From contig OY757939.1 in assembly GCA_963585895.1 (NCBI GenBank), positions 37,276,832-37,340,831 on the forward strand: a DNA stretch of 64,000 nucleotides. Direction: 5' to 3'. The notes beneath the pieces were generated by a model. It made no database searches. It saw nothing but the letters and a program-made list of their open reading frames with translations, and had not been told where the DNA came from. The translations under genes were made by a program, and so were the position numbers. How positions within the stretch are numbered: the stretch's first letter is position 1; the number at the start of each line of letters is the position of its first letter. Positions 1 through 10,945 of this stretch are shown here, piece by piece. This DNA is from Sepioteuthis lessoniana. Lineage: Eukaryota; Mollusca; Cephalopoda; Myopsida; Loliginidae.

Positions 1-3000
1 TAATAAATATTGTAGTATAAATTAGGAATATTCTAAAATTAGGAATATTCTGGTATAATAAATATTCTAGTATAAATTAGGAATATTCTAAAATTAGGAA
101 TATTCTGGTATAATCAATATTCTAGTATAAACTAGGAATATTCTAAAATTAGTAATATTCTGGTATAATAAATATTCTAGTATAAATTAGGTATATTCTA
201 AAATTAGGAATATTCTTGTATAATAAATATTCTAGTATAAATTAGGAATATTCTAAAATTAGGAATATTCTGGTATAATAAATATTCTAGTATGAATTAG
301 GTATATTCTAAAATTAGGAATATTCTGGTATAATAAATATTCTAGTATAAATTAGGAGTATTCTAAAATTAGGAATATTCTGGTATAATAAATATTCTAG
401 TATAAATTATGAATATTCTAAAATTAGGAATATTCTGGTATAATAAATATTCTAGTATAAATTAGGTATATTCTAAAATTAGGAATATTCTGGTATAATA
501 AATATTCTAGTATAAATTAGGAATATTCTAAAATTAGGAATATTCTGGTATAATAAATATTCTAGTATAAATTAGGAATATTCTAAAATTAGGAATATTC
601 TGGTATAATAAATATTCTGGTATAAATTAGAAATATTCTAAAATTAGGAATATTCTGGTATAATAAATATTCAAGTATAAATTAGGTATATTCTAAAATT
701 AGTAATATTCTGGAATAATAAATATTCTAGTATAAATTAGGGATATTCTAAAATTAGGAATATTCTGGTATAATAAATATTCTAGTATAAATTAGGTATA
801 TTCTAAAATTAGGAATATTCTGGTATAATAAATATTCTAGTATAAATTAGGAATATTCTAAAATTAGGAATATTCTGGTATAATAAATATTCTAGTATGA
901 ATTAGGTATATTCTAAAATTAGGAATATTCTGGTATAATAAATATTCTAGTATAAATTAGGAATATTCTAAAATTAGGAATATTCTGGTACAATAAATAT
1001 TCTAGTATAAATTAGGAATATTCTAAAATTAGGGATATTCAGGTATAATAAATATTCTAGTATAAATTAGGAATATTCTAAAATTAGGAATATTCTGGTA
1101 TAATAAATATTCTAGTATAAATTAGGTATATTCTAAAATTAGGAATATTCTGGTATAATAAATATTCTTGTATAAATTAGGAATATTCTAAAATTAGGGA
1201 TATTCTGGTACAATAAATATTCTTGTATAAATTAGGAATATTCTAAAATTAGGGATGTTCAGGTATAATAAATATTCTAGTATAAATTAGGAATATTCTA
1301 AAATTAGGAATATTCTGGTATAATAAATATTCTAGTATAAATTAGGAATATTCTAAAATTAGGAATATTCTGGTATAATAAATATTCTAGTATAAATTAG
1401 GAATATTCTAAAATTAGGGATATTCAGGTATAATAAATATTCTTGTATAAATTAGGAATATTCTAAAATTAGGGATATTCAGGTATAATAAATATTCTGG
1501 TATAAATTAGTAATATTCTAAAATTAGGAATATTCTGGTATAATAGATATTCTGGTATAAATTAGGAATATTCTAAAATTAGGAATATTCTGGTATAATA
1601 AATATTCTTGTATAAATTAGGAATATTCTATAATTAGAAATATTCAGGTATAATAAATATTCTTGTATAAATTAGGAATATTCTAAAATTAAGGATATTC
1701 AGGTATAATAAATATTCTTGTATAAATTAGGAATATTCTAAAATTAGGGATATTCAGGTATAATAAATATTCTGGTATAAATTAGTAATATTCTAAAATT
1801 AGGAATATTCTGGTATAATAAATATTCTGGTATAAATTAGGAATATTCTAAAATTAGGAATATTCTGGTATAATAAATATTCTTGTATAAATTAGGAATA
1901 TTCTATAATTAGAAATATTCAGGTATAATAAATATTGTAGTATAAATTAGGAATATTCTAAAATTATGAATATTCTGGTATAATAAATATTCTGGTATAA
2001 ATTAGGAATATTCTAAAATTAGGAATATTCTGGTATAATAAATATTCAAGAATAAATTAGGTATATTCTAAAATTAGTAATATTCTGGAATAATAAATAT
2101 TCTAGTATAAATTAGGAATATTCTAAAATTAGGAATATTCTGGTATAATAAATATTCTAGTATAAATTAGGTATATTCTAAAATTAGGAATATTCTGGTA
2201 TAATAAATATTCTAGTATAAATTAGGAATATTCTAAAATTAGGAATATTCTGGTATAATAAATATTCTAGTATGAATTAGGTATATTCTAAAATTAGGAA
2301 TATTCTGGTATAATAAATATTCTAGTATAAATTAGGAATATTCTAAAATTAGGAATATTCTGGTACAAAAATATTCTAGTATAAATTAGGAATATTCTAA
2401 AATTAGGAATATTCTGGTATAATAAATATTTTAGTATAAATTAGGTATATTCTAAAATTAGGAATATTCTGGTATAATAAATATTCTTGTATAAATTAGG
2501 AATATTCTAAAATTAGGGATATTCTGGTACAATAAATATTCTAGTATAAATTAGGAATATTCTAAAATTAGGGATATTCAGGTATAATAAATATTCTAGG
2601 ATAAATTAGGAATATTCTAAAATTAGGAATATTCTGGTATAATAAATATTCTAGTATAAATTAGGAATATTCTAAAATTAGGAATATTCTGGTATAATAA
2701 ATATTCTAGTATAAATTAGGTATATTCTAAAATTAGGAATATTCTGCTATAATAAATATTCTGGTATAAATTAGTAATATTCTAAAATTAGGAATATTCT
2801 GGTATAATAAATATTCTGGTATAAATTAGGAATATTCTATAATTAGGAATATTCTGGTATAATAAATATTCTTGTATAAATTAGGAATATTCTATAATTA
2901 GAAATATTCAGGTATAATAAATATTGTAGTATAAATTAGGAATATTCTAAAATTAGGAATATTCTGGTATAATAAATATTCTGGTATAAATTAGGAATAT

Positions 3001-4751
3001 TCTAAAATTAGGGATATTCAGGTATAATAAATATTCTGGTATAAATTAGGAATATTCTAAAATTAGGAATATTCTGGTATAATAAATATTCTAGTATAAA
3101 TTAGGTATATTCTAAAATTAGGAATATTCTTGTATAATAAATATTCTAGTATAAATTAGGAATATTCTAAAATTAGGAATATTCTGGTATAATAAATATT
3201 CTAGTATGAATTAGGTATATTCTAAAATTAGGAATATTCTGGTATAATAAATATTCTAGTATAAATTAGGAGTATTCTAAAATTAGGAATATTCTGGTAT
3301 AATAAATATTCTAGTATAAATTATGAATATTCTAAAATTAGGAATATTCTGGTATAATAAATATTCTAGTATAAATTAGGTATATTCTAAAATTAGGAAT
3401 ATTCTGGTATAATAAATATTCTAGTATAAATTAGGAATATTCTAAAATTAGGAATATTCTGGTATAATAAATATTCTAGTATAAATTAGGAATATTCTAA
3501 AATTAGGAATATTCTGGTATAATAAATATTCTGGTATAAATTAGAAATATTCTAAAATTAGGAATATTCTGGTATAATAAATATTCTAGTATAAATTAGG
3601 AATATTCTAAAATTAGGAATATTCTGGTATAATAAATATTCTAGTATAAATTAGGAATATTCTAAAATTAGGAATATTCTGGTATAATAAATATTCTAGT
3701 ATAAATTAGGAATATTCTAAAATTAGGAATATTCTGGTATAATAAATATTCTAGTATAAATTAGGAATATTCTAAAATTAGGAATATTCTGGTATAATAA
3801 ATATTCTAGTATAAATTAGGAATATTCTAAAATTAGGAATATTCTGGTATAATAAATATTCTAGTATAAATTAGGAATATTCTAAAATTAGGAATATTCA
3901 GGTATAATAAATATTCTTGTATAAATTAGAAATATTCTAAAATTAGGAATATTCTGGTATAATAAATATTCTAGTATAAATTAGGAATATTCTAAAATTA
4001 GGAATATTCTGGTATAATAAATATTCTAGTATAAATTAGGTATATTCTAAAATTAGGAATATTCTGGTATAATAAATATTCTAGTATAAATTAGAAATAT
4101 TCTAAAATTAGGAATATTCTGGTATAATAAATATTCTAGTATAAATTAGGAATATTCTAAAATTAGGAATATTCTGGTATAATAAATATTCTAGTATAAA
4201 TTAGGAATATTCTTAAATTAGGAATATTCTGGTATAATAAATATTCTAGTATAAATTAGGAATATTCTTAAATTAGGAATATTCTGGTATAATAAATATT
4301 CTTGTATAAATTAGGAATATTCTAAAATTAGGAATATTCTGGTATAATAAATATTCTAGTATAAATTAGGAATATTCTAAAATTAGGAATATTCTGGTAT
4401 AATAAATATTCTAGTATAAATTAGGAATATTCTAAAATTAGGAATATTCTGGTATAATAAATATTCTAGTATAAATTAGGAATATTCTAAAATTAGGAAT
4501 ATTCTGGTATAATAAATATTCTAGTATAAATTAGGAATATTCTTAAATTAGGAATATTCTGGTATAATAAATATTCTAGTATAAATTAGGAATATTCTAA
4601 AATTAGGAATATTCTGGTATAATAAATATTTTAGTATAAATTAGGAATATTCTAAAATTAGGAATATTCTGGTATAATAAATATTCTAGTATAAATTAGG
4701 AATATTCTAAAATTAGGAATATTCTGGTATAATAAATATTGTAGTATAAAT
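1..4751. repeat. 55-bp AT-rich satellite array, about 86 units
   Basis: Head-to-tail repeats with a 55-bp period run from base 1 to about 4751, where the sequence changes to TAAATGACTC. The array starts in register at base 1, so it continues outside the window. Each unit has three sub-blocks of 21, 17 and 17 bp, all beginning AATATTCT, so the 55-mer probably arose from triplication of a 17-mer. Units differ by point changes (GGTATATTC for GGAATATTC, CTTG or CTGG for CTAG). One unit near 2365 lacks one base. The first and last units, and two internal ones, carry ATTGTAG. Rare variants recur at offsets of 1375 bp (25 units) and 2914 bp (53 units minus the one-base deletion), which shows block duplication. 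No open frame is supported. Confidence 0.98.
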
Positions 4752-5032
4752 AAATGACTCTGTTATAAAGTAAGATTAATCTTAATTTAAAATGATGAAC
4801 AACAAAATAAGAAGTTAGACATAAAATATTAATTCCAGTCAATATGTCTCTCATTTTTTTTCAATTTGTGCATGAACATGCCTTCAAAATGATTTGCATG
4901 CCTTCAAAATAAATCCTTCAGACATTTTATTCCATTTCAATTCAATAGCAGTTTTAAGTAAACCAATATTTACATGGGAAGTTTTTTTCTTATTTGCTAA
5001 AACGCTTCTTCGAGCGGAATCAAGAGTGTTAA
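4752..5032. other. AT-rich flank of the satellite, no gene seen
   Basis: Non-repetitive AT-rich sequence. It has a short local direct repeat, CATGCCTTCAAAAT, at about 4877 and 4899. The 73-codon frame starting at 4894 has no recognisable domain and runs into a SINE, so it is not called. Confidence 0.5.
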
Positions 5033-5236
5033 GGTCTGATTGCATTTCACATAGCACTAATACCCTTGAGAAAGGTATGAATCCAATTATTCTCCCTCCA
5101 AGTATAAGTAAATAGTAGGGCAGACTGTGTTCTTCAGCATTGGTGAGGCAACTAGTCTAGGAGAAGGAAAACTCTGAATTGAAACCTGTTAAACTCCGCT
5201 TAAAAATTGACCTTGTGTCATATCCTGCCCAAACTT
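5033..5236 (+). mobile_element. SINE family T2, 5'-truncated copy
   Basis: It matches the body of the T2 copies at 23954 and 55316: the GGTATGAATCCAATTATTC block, the GGTGAGGCAACTAGTC block, and the ending TTGACCTTGTGTCATATCC. The tRNA-like head is missing, as expected from 5' truncation in reverse transcription. Confidence 0.8.
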
Positions 5237-5490
5237 AGCGGTTAGGTAAATAACCTTATGGTCTGGATTTGATGGAGGTCATACATAAACTCATATATAT
5301 TCCAGATTTTTTTGGCTTGGTTTCGGCGTTAAAGAAATCATAGATTCTTTGTCGTTTCTTTTCTTAATTACCCATATTGGGCTGCGTTTTAATTTTAAAA
5401 AAGGGCTTGAATAATAGAGCTAATAAACATTTCGACTAAGACTAAAAAACGTTTTAAAGATTATTCCATATTTTGCTTCCGTTTCCTATA

Positions 5491-5720
5491 AAGTAAAGTT
5501 GGCGACTGTTGTCGAGGGTGACTCGAAGGGTCTCTTTTCAATAGCTACTACACCGAGGTGTAGAGGAGGGTGATATTATTTTCTCTGGATTGCTCTATTT
5601 TACTCTTGATCCATACCTTATAATGCTGAGTGTTAAGCAAGGAGGTATCAAGTACCATTTTTTGTGTTTTGATATGAATCGACCAGGGATTAAAGCCCGG
5701 TCTCCTGGACATTGTTGGTG
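5491..5720 (-). mobile_element. SINE family T1 (tRNA-derived)
   Basis: Read on the minus strand this has a diverged tRNA-like head (box-B-like stretch near 5690), the CTTGCTTAACACTCAGC-type body and the ending GTCGCCAACTTTACTT. It is one of about eleven T1 copies or fragments in the window. Confidence 0.82.
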
Positions 5721-6195
5721 TATAATTTAGCACAGGGATATCTCCATTCGTTAAACAAAAACCAGACTACCCCATCTATCTCCACCCCCAGACAGGACAC
5801 CCTAAATCTAAGACCGAAAGCGAAAATGAATTGTTTTCCCTTTATAACGACATTAAACAACACTCTTCTACAGCTAGCCTGAATAATCAAGAACCGTTAG
5901 GACATTTCAAAAGTAAATTCCGCTTTTTATTTTTCGACAACCAGGAATACAAACCTATCGTCGATGAAATAACCCAAGAGAAATGGTTGCAACAAAATAG
6001 TAGGCAATAAAGTAATCCGTAGGAAACTCACAATAAAACCTACTAAATTTTTCCGACCGTAAAATAGAAATGTATGAACAGATGAACGTACAACGTAGTT
6101 TTATTTGTTCAAACTGGGCCATAATATTGCGGAAGCAACCAAAATCATTTATTGACCGTAAAATGAAAACGCATTTGATAACGCTACAATAAACA
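5721..6195. other. No recognised feature
   Basis: Apparently single-copy AT-rich DNA. Short open frames on the minus strand (61 to 112 codons) have no recognisable motif and are not called. Confidence 0.4.
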
Positions 6196-6570
6196 TGGTA
6201 TGGTTCGGTATTATAGCATATCAACCATTGTAGGTTATTTAATGCCAAATCCATTCTGTTCATATGTATTAAATATATGACTTCTAAAGACATTTTGTAG
6301 ATAAATCAATCATTTGTTTACACACAGTTAAATGTAAAAACAGTTCTATCCCAAACAACTCAGTTTAGCATAAGTACACAGTTTAAATATCAAACTATTT
6401 GACTCAGAGGTAGGACAGTATCAGGTGTTACCGCTCCGGGTCAGAGTGGACCGCGGAGCAATGACAATGAAGAGGTACTTCCGATCCCCCAAAGCTCCAG
6501 CATTATTAAAGCCTCGCCATAAGATTGTTATATCCAGGATACTGATTGAAAGAGTCTTACCCCTCTGCAG
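6196..6570 (-). mobile_element. REP-A element, minus copy of a head-to-head pair
   Basis: REP-A is an unclassified interspersed family. Its head contains CAGTCGGCTGGGGCTGTAG and CCTCTGCAGAG. Its body contains TGGCAATGAAGGGGTACTCC. Then come variable copies of a 55-bp internal repeat (consensus core CTAAACTGAATTGTTTGAAA) and a 3' tail, TTTGGCATTAAATAACC, with a downstream ATGCCATAAAA. This copy reads right to left, is cut at CTGCAG and abuts an oppositely oriented copy at 6571. The short open frames crossing it are not genes. Confidence 0.85.
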
Positions 6571-7130
6571 AATTGCCCAGTCGACTAGGGCTAGAGAATA
6601 CACCGACTGCAACTCTGCCAAAAGGTAAGACCACACTCAAAGAGTGTCCTGATTATGACACTGAACAATCGGATGATGAGGCTGCAGTAATGCTTGAGCT
6701 TTGGGGAATGCGGAGTATTCCTTTATTGCCATCGCTCCCAAGTCAACTCTGGCCCGGAGTGGTAGTGCCTGTAAGGGTCCTATCTATGGATCAAATAGAA
6801 CTAAATTGGGAACTTATGCAAAACTAAATCGTCTGAAATGAAACTGTTTTTGACATTGAAACTGTACTTAGGCTAAACTGAATTGTTTGATATAGAACTG
6901 TTTTGACATTCAACTGTGTGTGAAGAAAAATAAACTTATACTAAACTGAATTGTTTGAATTAGATTTTTTGACTAATCTGAATAGCTTGAAATAGAAATG
7001 ATTTTGACAATTAAACTGTGTACTCATGTTAAACTGAATTTAAAAAAATAGAACTGATTATTTGTATAAAAGTGGATTTGGTGTTAAATAACCAACAAAG
7101 TTTGATATACCATAAAACCCAACCAACCAA
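6571..7130 (+). mobile_element. REP-A element, plus copy of a head-to-head pair
   Basis: A near full-length copy. It begins ATTGCCCAGTCGACTAGG, has the TGGGGAATGCGGAGTA block, four to five degenerate 55-bp internal units and the hairpin tail at about 7078-7112. It ends in an ACCAACCAACC simple tail. Facing heads with the preceding copy make an inverted pair of about 900 bp. Confidence 0.88.
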
Positions 7131-7135
7131 CCAAC

Positions 7136-7262
7136 TAACCCTCTGCAGAAATGCAGTCGATCAATTCTACAGCCCCAGCCGACTGTATCACAGTACAGTC
7201 GTTGGGGGGTGTTACTCGTCTGCATTTGGTGTATTCTGCAGCCCCAGCTGACTGGGCCATTG
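7136..7262 (-). mobile_element. Two REP-A head fragments
   Basis: Two consecutive minus-strand head pieces (CTCTGCAG ... ACAGCCCCAGCCGACTG, then ACAGCCCCAGCTGACTGGG) lie directly after the tail of the previous copy. They are partial duplications of the first 60 to 70 bases of the element. Confidence 0.75.
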
Positions 7263-7307
7263 CAGTAAACAGATCGTTCAAGAAATTTGTTTTTCTATGA
7301 GGTTGTA

Positions 7308-7441
7308 TTGGCATTAAATAACCCACGAATGTTGATATGCCATAAAGCAAAGAAACCGAAACCTACCTATCTATTACTGTTCCTATCTATTCTTTCTTGG
7401 TTAGACTTAGGACATTTTGAATGGCCATTATAGTACCATTG
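7308..7441 (+). repeat. Left copy of a 137-bp direct repeat with REP-A hairpin tail
   Basis: It starts with TTGGCATTAAATAACCC and continues through CTATCTATTACTGTTCC and GGACATTTTGAATGGCC. The same order recurs at 8391-8528, about 90% alike by eye. The two copies flank a LINE reverse-transcriptase remnant. Confidence 0.75.
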
Positions 7442-7555
7442 TCTAGACAGATGATAAAGAGGTATGGGGTTAATGTGTCTCCTTGCAGTGCACATGCTAC
7501 AATGTCGAAGTAGTCTGTGTCTCTATCCATGAAACGGACTAAGAATGAAAGAAAA

Positions 7556-8345
7556 CGGTTTCAAGCTAACAAAGGAAAAAGAAAAGAAGCAGAAGGTACC
7601 TCGCAAAAACAATTACGGACGCCGACAACGCCGATGACATAGCACTTCTGGCAAATACACCCGCCCAAGCCGAAACCCTGCTACATAGTCTGGAACGAGC
7701 CACTGTAGGCATAGGCGTCCATGTCAATGTATACAAGACGGAATATATGTACTTTAAACAAACAAGCGTGTTCTCCACACTAAACCGTAACTCTTTGAAA
7801 CTAGTAGACAAGTTCACCTACTAATGCAGAACTCAACACGCGACTAGCAAAGGCATGGGCAGCTATCAATAGTCTATCGGTCATATGGAAGTCAGACCAG
7901 ACCGATAAAATAAAACGCAATTTCTTCCAAGCAGCAGTTGTGTCGGTACTGCTATATGGATGCACTACATGGACGCTAAATAAATGTATGGAGGAAAAGC
8001 CTGACGGCAACTACACAAGACTGCTGCAAGCAATATTGAACAAGCCCTGGAGGCAACACCCCACAAAGCAGCAGCTGTACGACCACTTACCACCCATCAC
8101 GAAAACTATCCAAGTTAGATGAGCCAGACATGCGGGACACTGCTGGAGAAGTAAGGACGAATTCATAAGTGGCATACTCCTGTGGACCCCTTCACATGGA
8201 CGAGCAAAGGTGGGACGACCAGCTAGAACCTATATGCAGCAGCTCTGTGTCGATACGGGATGTAACCCTGAAGACCACCCGGAAGCAATGGTCAATAGAG
8301 AAGGGCGGCGCGAAAGGTTCGGGATATCCGTGCTGATGGCGTGAC
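7556..8345 (+). pseudogene. Non-LTR retrotransposon ORF2 remnant (reverse transcriptase C-terminal part), LINE-N
   Basis: Conceptual translation in shifting frames gives the end of a LINE reverse transcriptase. It shows a degenerate catalytic box (NADDIALLANT, where YADD would be expected, near 7630), then NTRLAKAWAAINSLSVIWK, LLYGCTTWTLNK (about 7950) and ILNKPWRQHPTKQQLYDHLP (about 8035). The C-terminal segment with GRAKVGRPARTYMQQLC follows, to about 8340. A frameshift near 7815 and a stop after IQVR near 8120 break it. The 3' end runs into a short GATGATGAT tail. In intact relatives ORF2 copies element RNA into DNA at a nicked target. This piece lacks the endonuclease and most of the polymerase. 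The clade is not certain. Smaller pieces of the same family lie at 12848, 23373, 32090, 33000, 39060, 40590, 51175, 55868, 58990 and 59235. Confidence 0.85.
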
Positions 8346-8390
8346 ATGCTGATGATGATTATAGTGCTAGTATTGTTCTTCTACAAAGTT

Positions 8391-8528
8391 AGCTTTGGCA
8401 TTAATTAACCCACAAAGGTTGATATGCCATGAAACAAAAATCGAAGCCTATCTATCTATTACTGCTCCTATCTATTCTTTCTGGGTTAGGCTAAGGACAT
8501 TTTGAATGACCATTACAGTACCAGTATT
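8391..8528 (+). repeat. Right copy of the 137-bp direct repeat with REP-A hairpin tail
   Basis: It contains TTGGCATTAATTAACCC, GTTGATATGCCATG, CTATCTATTACTGCTCC and GGACATTTTGAATGACC. It parallels 7308-7441 and lies just after the LINE-N remnant. Confidence 0.75.
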
Positions 8529-8600
8529 GTTCTACTACAAGGCTGGTTTTGGCATTAAATAACCCACGATAGTTGATATGCCATTAAACAAAAAGAAACC
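8529..8600 (+). repeat. REP-A hairpin tail, isolated
   Basis: TTTTGGCATTAAATAACCC followed by GTTGATATGCCATTAAAC, then an AAAAAGAAACC tail. TGGCAT and ATGCCA can pair as a stem. Confidence 0.75.
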
Positions 8601-9145
8601 GAACGAATAAAGTACTTTTTTTTACGAGTTCGTCCAAGAATAGACACATGGCTGAGAGATTGGTGTTATAGTTGGATGAAATATTGCAAGTTATATCGAC
8701 TCGGTTGACAAAGTATTGTTTCATGGATCCAGTTTAGTTTACTGTCTTTCAAAGCAAAATGGCGTTTTAGTTTTATTTATTCTTCCTATCTTCAAACTGT
8801 CCAATGGATAGAATCTGCTGGAACAAGAATCTATCGGATTCCAATTTTCTACATACCAAAAGCTTTTGATAGAGAAAACCTGGATAATGATCAGGTGACA
8901 TGCCTTCAACATTTCCTAAGAGCTTGCATTTTGCTGAGGAAAAAGAAATCGAATTAGGTTGCTCTTTTACAGGTCCAAAATAATACGATTTCCGTCAAAA
9001 GATGGACAATTTAAAATTCCTTCAAGAAGTTTGGCAATCAGAAAATTCTACTCGAAAGTATGCCAACGTTAGAAACAAAGATTTACTTTGCCTGACACAA
9101 TATATATATATATATTGCGTAATAAAATTTAACATGATTTGTTTG
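8601..9145. other. No recognised feature
   Basis: Apparently unique sequence with a short TA run at 9102-9115. I see no supported gene; the 66-codon frame from 9002 crosses the TA run. Confidence 0.4.
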
Positions 9146-9695
9146 TGTAATATAATGGCCGAGGGATTTCGTTTCATATATCTTACCTTTCGGTTTATTT
9201 AGGCTGAGAACCTTTCGTTTAGCGCATGGGTTAGTTAGGTGCAAACATGAGCGCAGGTGTTCACACGCGCGCGGAGCGGATGTGTCATTCAGAGATGTCA
9301 AAATAAAAATTCCAGATAGAAAATGTGACCGCGGCATGTGAATGACGTCATGCACCGGAAGCGTGCGAAGAGGATTTTGGGGATTTGAGAAAAGTCAGTT
9401 AGTTGAGTTCCTGCGTCCGAACAGAGAGCCGAGTTCCTGCCTCGGAAGAAGAAGGTTGACTTTCGCTTGCTCGCCGAGGCCTTGGGGCGGGTGTCGCACA
9501 TAGTTGAGTGGGTGGGGGGTGGAGATGGAAAAGTCGTCATAGAAAGATTGTGCCTCTCTCTTCCTTTTGTCGAAAAACCTTTTAACTCAAAGTTTCGTAC
9601 CTGAACTAAGAAGTTGTAAAGTTTTTCGTGTTTCGGGATTCCTATGTTATCTATATATGAGTTATGAACATTCTATGTACATTTCACGTATTCAT
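9146..9695 (+). mobile_element. LTR-1 family: putative solo LTR or promoter-bearing retroelement end, copy 1
   Basis: About 550 bp shared with 21680-22194 (minus) and 45255-45755 (plus). The shared left edge is TGTAATATAATGGCC. Internal blocks are GGCTGAGAACCTTTCG, a TGACGTCA plus CCGGAAG pair, and GATTGTGCCTCTCTC. The right end contains TTTCGTACCTGAAC and TTATGAACATTCTATGTAC. It is GC-richer than its surroundings and starts with TG, which suits an LTR. There is no internal coding region beside it and no clear target duplication, so a solo LTR is an inference. Confidence 0.6.
9343..9361 (+). promoter_or_regulatory. CRE palindrome (TGACGTCA) next to an ETS-like CCGGAAG
   Basis: A perfect cAMP-response-element palindrome followed four bases later by CCGGAAG. 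The pair is kept with the same order and spacing at 45445-45463. In the minus copy the palindrome is kept (21989-21996) and the ETS-like half is diverged. Conservation in a putative LTR suggests promoter function; binding is inferred. Confidence 0.55.
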
Positions 9696-9926
9696 GTATA
9701 CCTATGTAACATTTGTATAAAAATTCTTGTCCAATATTTATGTATTGATAAATTCATCCACCGATTCCAACCCGAAACCAAGACAATTATCAGGAAACTT
9801 GAAAGGATCTTAATGAACTTATATAGACAAAATGTGTCTTTATTATTTAATCAAACATGCTTAAATGAAAGACTGATGCCCAACTACACATACACACTTA
9901 TATATATATATATATATATCATTAAT

Positions 9927-10109
9927 AAATATAGACATCCTTTGTCTCTACATTTTGTATATATCCTTTCGAGTGGCCGCATTGATTTTATGGTATCCCG
10001 CGGGAACTGGATAATAAAAATCCCCCAATTAATCATATACCATAAAATCGATGCGGCCACTCGAAAGGATATAAACAAAAATGTGTAGACAAAGAATGTC
10101 TATATTGTT
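9927..10109. repeat. Inverted repeat with 70-bp arms (fold-back element)
   Basis: Arms at 9927-9996 and 10037-10109 are complementary. The inner 35 bp (9962-9996 against 10037-10071, centred on GAGTGGCCGCAT) differ at one base. The spacer is 40 bp. The outer arms contain TATAGACAT against ATGTCTATA. It could be a MITE hairpin or a retroelement-derived palindrome. Confidence 0.85.
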
Positions 10110-10140
10110 TAATGAAATATGCATCAACGAAGAAATACTG

Positions 10141-10142
<2 letters not shown>

Positions 10143-10234
<92 letters not shown>
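10143..10234. repeat. Compound microsatellite (CA)n(TA)n(TG)n, self-complementary
   Basis: About 18 CA, 16 TA and 15 TG dinucleotides in order. The CA and TG arms are complementary, so the tract can fold into a single hairpin. The open frames through it are artefacts of the dinucleotide repeat. Confidence 0.95.
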
Positions 10235-10237
<3 letters not shown>

Positions 10238-10292
10238 TGAACAAGAATTTTTATACAAACAAGTAATATTGATTTTTATTATTTATAGTATT

Positions 10293-10650
10293 CGGACTAC
10301 TGTCTTCATCTTTATTTTTATATTTACAATATTTCGGCAGATGCGTCCTTTGCCATTCTTCAGGTGTTCAATGAGACAGATGGCGTAACGGTTATAGACG
10401 TTTGGTTTAAAGTGCCAGTGTGAAACCATCTGGTGGGTATCACGTTAAATCCTGAGTAGGAGTAAACACTTGTACCCGGTTCTTGTTAACGGATCTAGAA
10501 CAATTTACCTCATGGATTAAATAAGGCGTCCGGTTCGAAGTTCCATGTTGACACCTGAGTTCAACAGGAAACACCTGAACAAAGCCGAAGGACGCATCGG
10601 CCGAAAGGTCGTGAATATAACAATGAAGATAAAGACAGTAGTCAGATGAC
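10293..10650. mobile_element. Inverted-repeat element with hammerhead-like arms (Penelope-like end, putative)
   Basis: Arm 10293-10376 is the imperfect reverse complement of 10556-10650; both contain ACTACTGTCTT-type and GATGCGTCCTT-type blocks. The minus strand of the left arm reads CTGAAGA at 10363-10357, a TGGCA/TGCC helix, then GAAA (10332-10363). The right arm has CTGAACA, helix, GAAA at 10575-10606, with the invariant G of the core changed to C. The spacer of about 180 bp has no recognised content. Confidence 0.6.
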
Positions 10651-10737
10651 TCTAAAGGATAAACTTAAGTTTTATCTCCGAAATCTCGACAAATGAGAAT
10701 GAGAGATAAGAAACATATTGATATTAATATCAATGAC

Positions 10738-10945
10738 CAAGTGGGTAAAGTGTTCGCCAATGGTCGTGGAAACTTGGGTTCAGTCCCAGGTCGTGTCATA
10801 CCAAAGACTGAAAAAATGATACTTAATACCTCCTTGCTTAACACTCAGCATTATAAGGTACGTATCAAGGGTAAAGTGCAGTAACTATTAAAAAGAGAGC
10901 CTTCGAGTCACCATCGACTACAGTCGCCAACTTTACAACGTTTTT
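10738..10945 (+). mobile_element. SINE family T1
   Basis: A tRNA-like head with GTAAAGTGTTCGCCAATGG and box B GGGTTCAGTCCC, then the GTCATACCAAAGACT block and the body, ending at TCGCCAACTTTAC. An internal deletion of about 40 bp after AAAGTGCAG removes the GGAGCAATCCAGGG part. Confidence 0.85.

Noticed and set aside
1..4751. CRISPR-like array
   Set aside because: There are no unique spacers; all sequence between recurring motifs is itself repeated, so it is a satellite.
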